From Pseudomonas sp. LS-2 (GTDB lineage Bacteria > Pseudomonadota > Gammaproteobacteria > Pseudomonadales > Pseudomonadaceae), in assembly GCF_003605735.1 (NCBI RefSeq), contig NZ_QXTJ01000039.1, positions 335,884-373,756 of the forward strand: DNA of 37,873 nucleotides, written 5' to 3'. Numbering within the stretch: the first letter of the stretch is position 1; each line of letters opens with the position of its first letter. A program made the translations under genes and the position numbers. This document shows positions 1 through 7,341 of the stretch, piece by piece. A model generated the notes under the pieces. It was not told the origin of the DNA and did no database searches. It saw only the letters and a list, made by a program, of their open reading frames with translations.

Positions 1-2024
1 AGCGCCAACTTACCAAGGACGAGATTCTCGAGCTCTACGTGAACAAGATCTACCTGGGCAACCGTGCCTATGGTATCGAAGCCGCGGCTCAGGTTTATTA
101 CGGAAAATCCATCCGCGACCTGAGCGTTGCGCAGATGGCAATGATTGCCGGACTGCCCAAAGCCCCATCACGATTCAACCCGCTGGCCAACCCGGTGCGC
201 GCCAAAGAGCGTCGCGACTGGATCCTGGGCCGCATGTTCAAACTGGGCAAAATCGACCAGAACACCTATCAGACCGCACTTGCCGAACCGATCAACGCCA
301 GCTATCACGTTCAGAGCCCTGAAGTGAACGCACCGTACATCGCTGAAATGGCGCGTGCCGAGATGGTCGGTCGCTACGGCAGCGAAGCCTACACAGAAGG
401 CTTCCGCGTCACCACTACCGTTCCGAGCAATCTTCAGGAAGACGCCAACAAGGCGGTCCAGGATGGTTTGATCGAGTATGACCAGCGACACGGCTATCGC
501 GGGCCTGAAAGCCGCTTCCCGGGCCTGACACGAGATGCCTGGGCGCAGGAGTTGACCAAACAGCGTCCGATCAGCGGTCTGGAGCCTGCCATCGTCAGCC
601 AGATCGACAAGAACGGTATCCGCGTACTGACCCGCAACGGCGAGCAGGAAGAAACCGTCGCCTGGGACAGCATGAAGTGGGCGAAAGCCTTCCTCAACAC
701 CAACAGCGTCGGGCCTAATCCGAAGCAGCCGTCGGACGTCGCTCACGTCGGCGATCTGGTGCGGGTGCAGCGTCAGCCTGACAACTCGCTGAAGTTCAGC
801 CAGATCCCCCAAGCCCAGAGCGCACTGGTTTCGCTGGATCCGCACAATGGTGCAATTCGCGCACTGGTGGGTGGATTTGCCTTCGAGCAGAGCAACTATA
901 ACCGCGCCATGCAGGCCAAGCGTCAGCCAGGCTCGAGCTTCAAGCCGTTCCTCTATTGCGCCGCACTCGACAGCGGCTACACCGCCGCGAGTCTGGTGAA
1001 CGACGCGCCGATCGTCTTCGTCGACGAGGCCGTCGACAAGGTCTGGCGTCCGAAGAACGACACCGGCACCTTCCTGGGGCCGATCCGCCTGCGCGAAGCG
1101 CTGTACAAGTCGCGCAACCTGGTGTCGATCCGTCTGCTGCAAAGCCTGGGCGTCAACACGGCGATCAACTACATCACCCGCTTTGGCTTCAACAAGGCAG
1201 ACCTGCCGCCAAACCTGTCACTGGCACTGGGCACCGCAACCCTGACGCCGATGGAAATCGTCAGCGGCTGGAGCACGTTCGCCAACGGCGGCTACAAGAT
1301 CAGCCCGTACCTGATCGACAAGATCGAAGACCGCGAAGGCAAGACCCTCTTCGTCGCCAATCCCCCGACCGTTCCGGCCAACGACCCGAACCCTAAAGCG
1401 GTAAGCGAGAAAGCCGTCAGCGATGCATCGACTTTCGCTGCGCCGCAAACACCGGCACTGACGGCCAACACGGCACCGAACGCACTGGACACCAACGGCG
1501 CTCCACCGGCACCCGCCGTGGCCGAGCGCATCGTCGATGGTCGCACCACTTACATCCTCAACAGCATGCTGCAGGATGTGATCAAGCGCGGCACCGGCCG
1601 ACGCGCGCTCGCGATGAATCGTCCTGACATCGCCGGCAAGACGGGCACCACCAACGAATCGAAAGACGCCTGGTTCTCCGGCTACAACGGGGACTACGTG
1701 ACCACGGTCTGGACAGGCTTCGACCAGCCAGAAAGCCTGGGTCGTCACGAATTCGGCGGTACCGTCGCATTGCCGATCTGGATGAGCTACATGAGTGCCG
1801 CGCTCAAGGACAAGCCGCCCCACGTTCAGGCCGAACCAGACGGCATCCTCAGCCTGCGAATCGACCCGGTCAGTGGCCGCTCTGCCACGCCAAGTACGGC
1901 AGGCGCGTTCTTCGAGCTGTTCAAAAGCGAAGACACCCCGCCAAGCGTGAACGAGCTGAACGGCAGCCCGGCACCAGGCAGCCCGTTGCCAGCAGACGAG
2001 TCAGCGCCTATCGACTTGTTCTGA
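1..2024 (+). CDS. mrcA: Penicillin-binding protein 1A, 3' part (gene starts outside window)
   Basis: Bifunctional class A peptidoglycan synthase of the inner membrane: its glycosyltransferase domain polymerises lipid II and its transpeptidase domain cross-links the peptides. The frame is open from the first bases, and reading from base 3 gives the conserved end of the glycosyltransferase domain (LTKDEILELYVNKIYLGN), so the N-terminal membrane anchor and catalytic glutamate lie upstream of the window. The transpeptidase motifs are all present: SxxK as GSSFKPF (near base 930), SxN as KSRN (near 1110) and KTG as GKTGTTNESKDAW (near 1640). An OB-like insert lies between the two domains. A Pro/Ala-rich stretch (about bases 1390-1510) precedes the KTG box, as is common in pseudomonad PBP1A. 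Stop TGA at 2022-2024 is followed by a REP doublet and a bidirectional terminator. The identification is secure; only completeness is limited by the window edge. Confidence 0.95.
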   Translation, partial: RQLTKDEILELYVNKIYLGNRAYGIEAAAQVYYGKSIRDLSVAQMAMIAGLPKAPSRFNPLANPVRAKERRDWILGRMFKLGKIDQNTYQTALAEPINASYHVQSPEVNAPYIAEMARAEMVGRYGSEAYTEGFRVTTTVPSNLQEDANKAVQDGLIEYDQRHGYRGPESRFPGLTRDAWAQELTKQRPISGLEPAIVSQIDKNGIRVLTRNGEQEETVAWDSMKWAKAFLNTNSVGPNPKQPSDVAHVGDLVRVQRQPDNSLKFSQIPQAQSALVSLDPHNGAIRALVGGFAFEQSNYNRAMQAKRQPGSSFKPFLYCAALDSGYTAASLVNDAPIVFVDEAVDKVWRPKNDTGTFLGPIRLREALYKSRNLVSIRLLQSLGVNTAINYITRFGFNKADLPPNLSLALGTATLTPMEIVSGWSTFANGGYKISPYLIDKIEDREGKTLFVANPPTVPANDPNPKAVSEKAVSDASTFAAPQTPALTANTAPNALDTNGAPPAPAVAERIVDGRTTYILNSMLQDVIKRGTGRRALAMNRPDIAGKTGTTNESKDAWFSGYNGDYVTTVWTGFDQPESLGRHEFGGTVALPIWMSYMSAALKDKPPHVQAEPDGILSLRIDPVSGRSATPSTAGAFFELFKSEDTPPSVNELNGSPAPGSPLPADESAPIDLF

Positions 2025-2028
2025 TACT

Positions 2029-2117
2029 TGTAGGAGTGAGCTTGCTCGCGATGGCGGCATGCCAGACACCTCCAGGGTGACTGAGGTAGCGCAATCGCGA
2101 GCAAGCTTACTCCTACA
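2029..2117. repeat. REP doublet (REPIN), GTGAGCTTGCTCGC subtype
   Basis: Two inverted arms, TGTAGGAGTGAGCTTGCTCG at the left and its complement ending TTACTCCTACA at the right, enclose a loop of about 35 bases. This is the usual Pseudomonas REP doublet. It lies between the mrcA stop and the terminator shared with the malic enzyme gene. The same subtype recurs at 26554-26640. Confidence 0.9.
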
Positions 2118-2140
2118 GCCAAAACAAAATTCGCAGCCAC

Positions 2141-2176
2141 AAAAAAGCCCTGCATCTGCAGGGCTTTTTTCTTTTT
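2141..2176. terminator. Bidirectional rho-independent terminator between mrcA and maeB
   Basis: AAAAAAGCCCTGCA-TC-TGCAGGGCTTTTTT is a perfect stem with a very short loop, followed by CTTTTT. The A-run and T-run on either side allow it to act for mrcA (rightward) and for the malic enzyme gene (leftward, stop at 2190). Confidence 0.9.
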
Positions 2177-2189
2177 GCTCAGTCAGCCA

Positions 2190-3458
2190 TCAGCCGTTGA
2201 ACACTTCATCCACGCTTTTCAGCGGGTAGTGTTTCGGATACGGCTGGGTAGCCACGCCGGTCGCGATGGCGGCTTTGGCAACGGCATCGGAGATCAGGCC
2301 GAGCAAGCGCGCATCCATTGGCTTCGGAATGATGTACTCACGGCCGAATTCCAGCTTGATGCCGCCGTAGGCGTCGCAGACTTCCTGAGGCACTGGCAGT
2401 TTGGCCAGTTCACGCAGGGCGTTGGCTGCGGCGATCTTCATTTCTTCGTTGATGCGCTTGGCGCGAACGTCCAGAGCACCACGGAAGATGAAGGGGAAGC
2501 CCAGCACGTTGTTGACCTGGTTCGGGTAGTCCGAACGGCCGGTCGCCATGATCACGTCGTCGCGAGTGGCGTGAGCCAGTTCCGGCGAGATTTCCGGGTC
2601 AGGGTTCGAGCACGCGAACACGATCGGGTTGGCCGCCATGGATTTCAGGCCTTCAGCGCTCAGCAGGTTAGGACCCGACAGACCCACGAATACGTCAGCA
2701 CCATCCAGTGCGTCGGCCAAGGTGCGCTTGTCAGTCGCGTGAGCAAACTGCGCCTTGTACTGGTTCAGATCCGAACGACCGGAGTGAACCACGCCATTGC
2801 GGTCGATCATGAAGATGTTTTCGATCTTCGCGCCCATGCTTACCAGCAATTTCATGCAGGAGATAGCCGCAGCACCGGCGCCCAGGCAGACGATTTTCGC
2901 GTCGCTCAGGGTTTTGCCAGCGATTTCCAGTGCGTTGATCATGCCGGCCGCGGTAACGATCGCGGTGCCGTGCTGGTCATCGTGAAAAACCGGAATGTCG
3001 CACTGCTCGATCAGCGCCTTCTCGATCTCGAAGCACTCAGGCGCCTTGATGTCTTCCAGGTTGATGCCGCCGAAAGTGATGGAGATACGTTTGACGGTGT
3101 CGATGAACGCCTGCGGGCTTTCCGAATCGACTTCGATGTCGAATACGTCGATACCGGCGAAGCGCTTGAACAGCACACCTTTACCTTCCATTACCGGCTT
3201 GGAAGCCAGCGGACCGAGGTTGCCCAAGCCCAGGATGGCGGTGCCATCGGAGATGACGGCGACAAGGTTGCCTTTGCCGGTGTACTTGTAAGCGAGTTCA
3301 GGATCACGTGCGATTTCACGCACAGGCTCAGCGACGCCCGGGCTATAAGCCAGCGACAGATCACGAGCTGTCGCGGTGGCTTTGGTGAGTTCGACGCTCA
3401 GTTTCCCAGGGCGAGGGTTGGCGTGATATTCGAGAGCGGCAGTTTTCAAATCTGACAT
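2190..3458 (-). CDS. maeB: Malic enzyme, short (no phosphotransacetylase tail), probably NADP-dependent
   Basis: Oxidatively decarboxylates malate to pyruvate, making reducing power for biosynthesis in the cytoplasm. The 422-residue protein carries the malic N-terminal domain (SLAYSPGVAEPVREIA, then YKYTGKGNLVAVISDGTAIL with the catalytic Tyr and Lys region), the metal-binding FHDDQHGTAIV motif and a Rossmann NAD(P) domain with the GAGAAAISC loop (about residues 190-198). It ends after the dehydrogenase part, so it lacks the C-terminal phosphotransacetylase-like domain of the roughly 760-residue MaeB of enterics; this short form is normal in Pseudomonas. The ATG at 3458 gives the family N-terminus. 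A sigma-70-like promoter lies at 3501-3529. It converges with mrcA. NADP preference is inferred from the family, not read from the sequence. Confidence 0.9.
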   Translation of the reverse strand: MSDLKTAALEYHANPRPGKLSVELTKATATARDLSLAYSPGVAEPVREIARDPELAYKYTGKGNLVAVISDGTAILGLGNLGPLASKPVMEGKGVLFKRFAGIDVFDIEVDSESPQAFIDTVKRISITFGGINLEDIKAPECFEIEKALIEQCDIPVFHDDQHGTAIVTAAGMINALEIAGKTLSDAKIVCLGAGAAAISCMKLLVSMGAKIENIFMIDRNGVVHSGRSDLNQYKAQFAHATDKRTLADALDGADVFVGLSGPNLLSAEGLKSMAANPIVFACSNPDPEISPELAHATRDDVIMATGRSDYPNQVNNVLGFPFIFRGALDVRAKRINEEMKIAAANALRELAKLPVPQEVCDAYGGIKLEFGREYIIPKPMDARLLGLISDAVAKAAIATGVATQPYPKHYPLKSVDEVFNG

Positions 3459-3500
3459 GTGGGCATTCCGCTTTTTTGCTGTTGGACAGACGGACGAACG

Positions 3501-3529
3501 AGCATACGCAAGTCAGAAAGTCCTAACAA
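3501..3529 (-). promoter_or_regulatory. Candidate sigma-70 promoter of maeB
   Basis: On the minus strand TTGTTA (3529-3524) and TATGCT (3506-3501) are separated by exactly 17 bases. Transcription would start near 3494 and leave a leader of about 36 bases before the ATG at 3458. Found by eye; not tested. Confidence 0.5.
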
Positions 3530-3636
3530 GACTGCCGGGTCACCTGTGTCAAGGGGCCGCATCTACGACTTTCAGCGTAGAGCCGCGAAATACAAGGGCC
3601 TCAATGAAGACAATGCCCGCGAAAAATGTCCACAAT

Positions 3637-4461
3637 TTAATTTAAGGTTGTATTCAACATTGCCGGATGGGTAATTGGCATCATCCAGCGCGCCTGACCC
3701 GATTTAAGGCCGCCGCGACGAGAACGATCTACCACCCACCCGCGAGCTTCGACCTTGCGGCCCTTCAGACGCTGAAGCGAAGCGAGATCGAATTGACTGA
3801 CCAGATTAGGGGCGATGCGCAGCACAAGTGAATTCTGAAATTCGATCCAGACCCCGCCACCGTTGCGCTGCACATTGCTGACCTCACCGGACACCACGGC
3901 AAAGCCGCCCGTGTCGATTTGATCCGGCGACTGCACCGGCGAATTGCGCCACAGCCCCAAACCGGCCTGACGAGCAGTCTTCTCCGCCGCCTGCTGGCAG
4001 TCGACCAGCGCGACGTTCGGCGACACCGCCACCAGATAGCCCAGACCTTCAGCGAGCAGTTGCGCTTCCAGGTTGGCACCATTGCGCCCATAGAGATTGG
4101 CCAGCGTTCGGCCATAGTGATCGGTGGCCTGCTCACCGACCCGCACACTGACTTGACCATCGCTTTGATCGACAAGCACTTGCAGGCGACGCTTGGCCGC
4201 TTCGGCAAACGGCTGCGCGGACTGACCTTTTTTGCCAGTTTCTGGCGCATTCAGGCCAATCATGCGTACGCTGCGCCCATCGCTCAGGCGCACGGTGTCG
4301 CCATCGACCACGCGCTGGACCTGCGCAACTGGCAACGAGGCAGGCGCGGGGCACAGGGCCTGAGCGGATGAAAGCCAAATCGCAGACATAAAAAAGGCGC
4401 CCGCAAGGGACGCCTTCTTGAGCAGCCTGGAATAGCTCGGGGAGCGATCCAGAAAATCCAC
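3637..4461 (-). CDS. Secreted thermonuclease (SNase-like) family protein
   Basis: Staphylococcal-nuclease-fold protein of 274 residues, predicted to be exported. The N-terminus has basic residues (R6, R12, K15, K16), a hydrophobic stretch (about 17-32) and a signal-peptidase-like AQA site near residue 36. The nuclease domain shows the family catalytic set: VDGDTVRL (Asp/Asp for calcium), RMIGLNAPETGKKGQ (Arg, Asn-Ala-Pro-Glu) and DHYGRTLANLY (Asp and Arg). A C-terminal part of about 90 residues after the nuclease fold (from about 185) has an OB-like look and no recognised function. The GTG start lies 2 bases after the rpmE stop, so the two genes are probably co-transcribed. Calcium-dependent phosphodiesterase activity is inferred from the conserved residues; substrate and location are not shown. 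Confidence 0.85.
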   Translation of the reverse strand: MDFLDRSPSYSRLLKKASLAGAFFMSAIWLSSAQALCPAPASLPVAQVQRVVDGDTVRLSDGRSVRMIGLNAPETGKKGQSAQPFAEAAKRRLQVLVDQSDGQVSVRVGEQATDHYGRTLANLYGRNGANLEAQLLAEGLGYLVAVSPNVALVDCQQAAEKTARQAGLGLWRNSPVQSPDQIDTGGFAVVSGEVSNVQRNGGGVWIEFQNSLVLRIAPNLVSQFDLASLQRLKGRKVEARGWVVDRSRRGGLKSGQARWMMPITHPAMLNTTLN

Positions 4462-4463
4462 TC

Positions 4464-4685
4464 TTACTTCGCTTTGGTTGCGCCGAACGCACCGAAACGC
4501 GACTTGAACTTGTCGACGCGACCGCCAACGTCCAGAGTCTTTTGCTTACCGGTGTAGAACGGGTGGCACTCGTTGCAAACGTCCAGGCTCAGAGGCTTGG
4601 CCAGGTTGGAACGGGTGTGGATGACGTTGCCGCAGCTGCAGGTCGCAACGACGTCTTCGTAAACTGGATGGATATCAGCTTTCAT
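4464..4685 (-). CDS. rpmE: 50S ribosomal protein L31, zinc-binding (C+) form
   Basis: Small protein of the large ribosomal subunit and of the bridge to the small subunit. The 73-residue sequence has the four cysteines of the zinc-binding type: C16 and C18 in ATCSCGN, and C37 and C40 in VCNECHPFYTG, plus the family ending. A good ribosome binding site (GAGGAAA) precedes the ATG. It is transcribed away from priA. Its stop is 2 bases from the GTG of the thermonuclease gene. Being the C+ form, it would normally be the zinc-replete paralogue; no C- copy is in this window. Confidence 0.97.
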   Translation of the reverse strand: MKADIHPVYEDVVATCSCGNVIHTRSNLAKPLSLDVCNECHPFYTGKQKTLDVGGRVDKFKSRFGAFGATKAK

Positions 4686-4716
4686 CGGTATTTCCTCAGG
4701 CTAGCGTGCCGCCACC

Positions 4717-4730
4717 CAACACTATTGTTG
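4717..4730. promoter_or_regulatory. Small inverted repeat in the rpmE leader
   Basis: CAACA-CTAT-TGTTG forms a perfect 5-base stem about 30 bases upstream of the rpmE ATG, inside the predicted transcript leader. It could be part of an L31 autoregulatory leader structure; this is inference only. Confidence 0.3.
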
Positions 4731-4755
4731 AATACCGCACGGATTTAGGCCGGGC

Positions 4756-4783
4756 ATATTAACAGACAGCGCAAATCACGCAA
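4756..4783 (-). promoter_or_regulatory. Candidate sigma-70 promoter of rpmE
   Basis: On the minus strand TTGCGT (4783-4778), 16 bases, then TAATAT (4761-4756). The predicted start near 4749 gives a leader of roughly 64 bases before the rpmE ATG at 4685. Confidence 0.5.
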
Positions 4784-4853
4784 GAGAACGTTAACGCCGG
4801 TCGTCTGCTAAGATCGCGCCCTTGGTCATACTCCGTAACAGGAAATCCCCCGC

Positions 4854-7073
4854 GTGCCCGACGCCATTCTGCGCCTCGCCCTGCCCTCGCCCCTGCGTCG
4901 CCTGTTCGACTACCGCGCTCCCGCCGGGATTGCCCGCAGCGCCTTGCAGCCGGGCATGCGCTTGCGAGTGCCGTTTGGCCGTCGGGAGATGATCGGGATC
5001 CTGGTGGAGATCACCGATCACAGCGAAGTCCCCGCAGACAAGCTCAAGCCCGCCATTGCCCTGCTGGATGTCGAAGCCCCACTGCCGCCCGCGCTGTTCA
5101 AGCTTTGCCTGTGGACCGCGCAGTATTACCAGCACAGCCTGGGCGACACCCTGAACTGGGCATTGCCGATGCTGTTGCGTCAGGGCGAGCCGGCCGAGGC
5201 CCGCCAGGAGCGCTTCTGGCAGACCGCGCCGGGCGCCAGCCTCGACGACCCGCGCATCGCTCGGGCACCGAAGCAGAAAGAAGCACTCAGGACGCTGGCC
5301 CAGCACCCCCACGGCGTTGCCCATCAGCTACTCAGCAAGCTGATGCTGAACCGTGAAAGCCTGAATCTGCTTCTGGCCAAGGAATTGGTCACGGTCGAGG
5401 TTCGCGGCCATGCGCCGATGGCTCGACACGAGCATTGGCTGGCGCAACCCGAGCTGCCGCTGAACACAGAGCAACGCGCCGCTTGCGAAGCGATTCGCTC
5501 TGGCTTCGGCAGCTTTCATGCGTCATTACTGGCGGGGGTGACGGGCAGCGGCAAGACCGAGGTCTATCTGCAACTGATCCGGGAAACGCTGGAAGCCGGC
5601 AAGCAGGCGTTGGTGCTGATCCCGGAAATCAACCTGGGCCCCCAGACTCTGGCGCGTTTCGAACAACGCTTCAACGCACGCATTGCGCTGCTGCACTCGG
5701 CGGTCAACGACCGCGACCGACTGGACGCCTGGCTGGCCGCACGGGACGGCGAGGCGGACATCATTATCGGGACCCGCTCAGCGCTGTTCACACCGATGAA
5801 AAACCCCGGCCTGATCATCATCGATGAAGAACACGACGGCTCCTATAAACAGCAAGAAGGCCTGCGCTACCACGCACGCGATCTGGCGCTGGTTCGCGCA
5901 CGCCAGGAAAACATCCCGATTGTGCTGGGCTCGGCCACCCCATCTCTGGAAAGCCTTCACAACGCCTACACCGGGCGTTACGCACTGCTTCGCCTGAATC
6001 AGCGAGCCGGTGGCGCTCAACAGCCACGCTTCCTGCGTCTGGATGTCAAAAGCCGCCCATTGGACAGCGGCATTTCCGGCCCCATGCAGCAGGCCATCGG
6101 GCAAACTCTGGCTGCCGGTCAGCAAGTATTGGTCTTTCTGAACCGTCGAGGTTTTGCTCCGACACTGCTCTGCCACGACTGCGGCTGGCTCTCGGAATGC
6201 AACCGCTGCGATGCGCGCATGACCGTTCATCAGCGCTCAGGCGAGCTGCGTTGCCACCACTGTGGTCACGTCGAGCGAGTACCACGCAACTGCCCGGCCT
6301 GTGGAAAAGTCGATTTGCGCCCTGTCGGTGCAGGCACCGAGCGCGCCGAGGAACGACTGGCAATTCTGTTCCCGGACTATCCGGTATTGCGCGTCGACCG
6401 CGACAGCACCTCGCGCAAGGACGCGATGAATCAGCTGTTCGCGACCATCCAGAAGGGCGAGCCGTGCATCCTGATCGGCACCCAGATGCTCGCCAAGGGG
6501 CATCACTTCCCCCGCGTGACGCTGGTGTCGATTCTGGATGCCGATGGCGGGCTGTTCTCTGGGGACTTCCGCGCCAGCGAGCGGATGGCGCAGCTGATCG
6601 TACAAGTCGCAGGTCGCGCGGGACGCGCCGAAGAACCGGGCAAGGTGATCATTCAGACGCATCTGGCTGACCACCCGCTGCTGATCCAGCTAACCGAGCA
6701 GGGCTATTTTGCGTTCGCCGAACAGGCGTTGAGTGAACGTCGCGCCGCCGGTTTGCCACCGTTCTCGCATCTGGCATTGCTGCGCGCCGAAGCGCACAAA
6801 CCGGGACAGGCCGAAGGCTTTCTTGATGAAGCCTGTACGCAAGCGGAGCACCTGTTGAAGGAAATGGCGCTGGGCGGGATTGAACTGTTGGGCCCGGTTC
6901 CTGCTCCGATGGAACGCCGGGCGGGTCGATACCGCGCGCAATTGCTGGTACAGGCCAACGCCCGCGCGCCACTGCACAAACTGTTGGCGACCTGGATGCT
7001 GGCCCTTGAGAACATGCCGAGCGGACGACAGGTCAGGTGGTCGCTGGATGTGGACCCGGTGGATCTTTATTGA
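4854..7073 (+). CDS. priA: Primosomal replication-restart helicase PriA
   Basis: 3'-to-5' DNA helicase that recognises stalled forks and reloads the replisome. The 739-residue length is typical. In order: the N-terminal DNA-binding domain (about 1-105) and winged helix, helicase lobe 1 with Walker A GVTGSGKT (228-235) and DEEH box (324-327), GSATPS motif III, the zinc-binding insert with cysteine pairs in CHDCGWLSECNRC, CHHCG and CPACG (about 443-482), then lobe 2 with the VAGRAGRA motif and the C-terminal domain. The start is GTG at 4854, chosen because it begins at the conserved N-terminus and has AGGAAA about 10 bases upstream. It is divergent from rpmE, with a 168-base shared gap. Confidence 0.97.
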   Translation: MPDAILRLALPSPLRRLFDYRAPAGIARSALQPGMRLRVPFGRREMIGILVEITDHSEVPADKLKPAIALLDVEAPLPPALFKLCLWTAQYYQHSLGDTLNWALPMLLRQGEPAEARQERFWQTAPGASLDDPRIARAPKQKEALRTLAQHPHGVAHQLLSKLMLNRESLNLLLAKELVTVEVRGHAPMARHEHWLAQPELPLNTEQRAACEAIRSGFGSFHASLLAGVTGSGKTEVYLQLIRETLEAGKQALVLIPEINLGPQTLARFEQRFNARIALLHSAVNDRDRLDAWLAARDGEADIIIGTRSALFTPMKNPGLIIIDEEHDGSYKQQEGLRYHARDLALVRARQENIPIVLGSATPSLESLHNAYTGRYALLRLNQRAGGAQQPRFLRLDVKSRPLDSGISGPMQQAIGQTLAAGQQVLVFLNRRGFAPTLLCHDCGWLSECNRCDARMTVHQRSGELRCHHCGHVERVPRNCPACGKVDLRPVGAGTERAEERLAILFPDYPVLRVDRDSTSRKDAMNQLFATIQKGEPCILIGTQMLAKGHHFPRVTLVSILDADGGLFSGDFRASERMAQLIVQVAGRAGRAEEPGKVIIQTHLADHPLLIQLTEQGYFAFAEQALSERRAAGLPPFSHLALLRAEAHKPGQAEGFLDEACTQAEHLLKEMALGGIELLGPVPAPMERRAGRYRAQLLVQANARAPLHKLLATWMLALENMPSGRQVRWSLDVDPVDLY

Positions 7074-7083
7074 TTGCCGAAAT

Positions 7084-7110
7084 GCGATCGCGAGCAAGCT
7101 CACTCCTGCA
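7084..7110. repeat. Single REP arm (orphan half), GTGAGC subtype
   Basis: GCGATCGCGAGCAAGCTCAC followed by TCCTGCA matches the right arm of the doublets at 2029 and 26554, but no left arm is present. It abuts a complete doublet of the other subtype at 7126. Confidence 0.75.
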
Positions 7111-7125
7111 TGTGATTACGGCTCC

Positions 7126-7216
7126 TGTAAGAGCGCGCTTGCCCGCGATGGCGGTAGGTCAGCCACCGAAGATGCCGAATGTGACTACGTCATCGCGGGG
7201 CAAGCGCGCTCCTACA
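7126..7216. repeat. REP doublet (REPIN), GCGCGCTTGCCCGC subtype
   Basis: Left arm TGTAAGAGCGCGCTTGCCCG and the matching right arm ending GCGCTCCTACA enclose a loop of about 40 bases in the priA-argS gap. The left arm has G-to-A at base 5 and the right arm one extra G, so this copy is slightly decayed. Confidence 0.88.
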
Positions 7217-7341
7217 AATTGATACCGTTCGCCTAACCGCGCATCCATCGCGGTTGGCAAGGTGGCCCCGGCAACGGATAATGCCCAGTTTTTCCACCCG
7301 CGCATCGAGCGCTGCCGCGCTTGCGGTCGAAAGAGAGCATC

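Noticed and set aside
2175..3455. 426-codon open frame on the plus strand
   Set aside because: It is the exact antisense of maeB, has no ribosome binding site and is rich in Arg/Gln/Val as expected for a shadow frame in GC-rich DNA.
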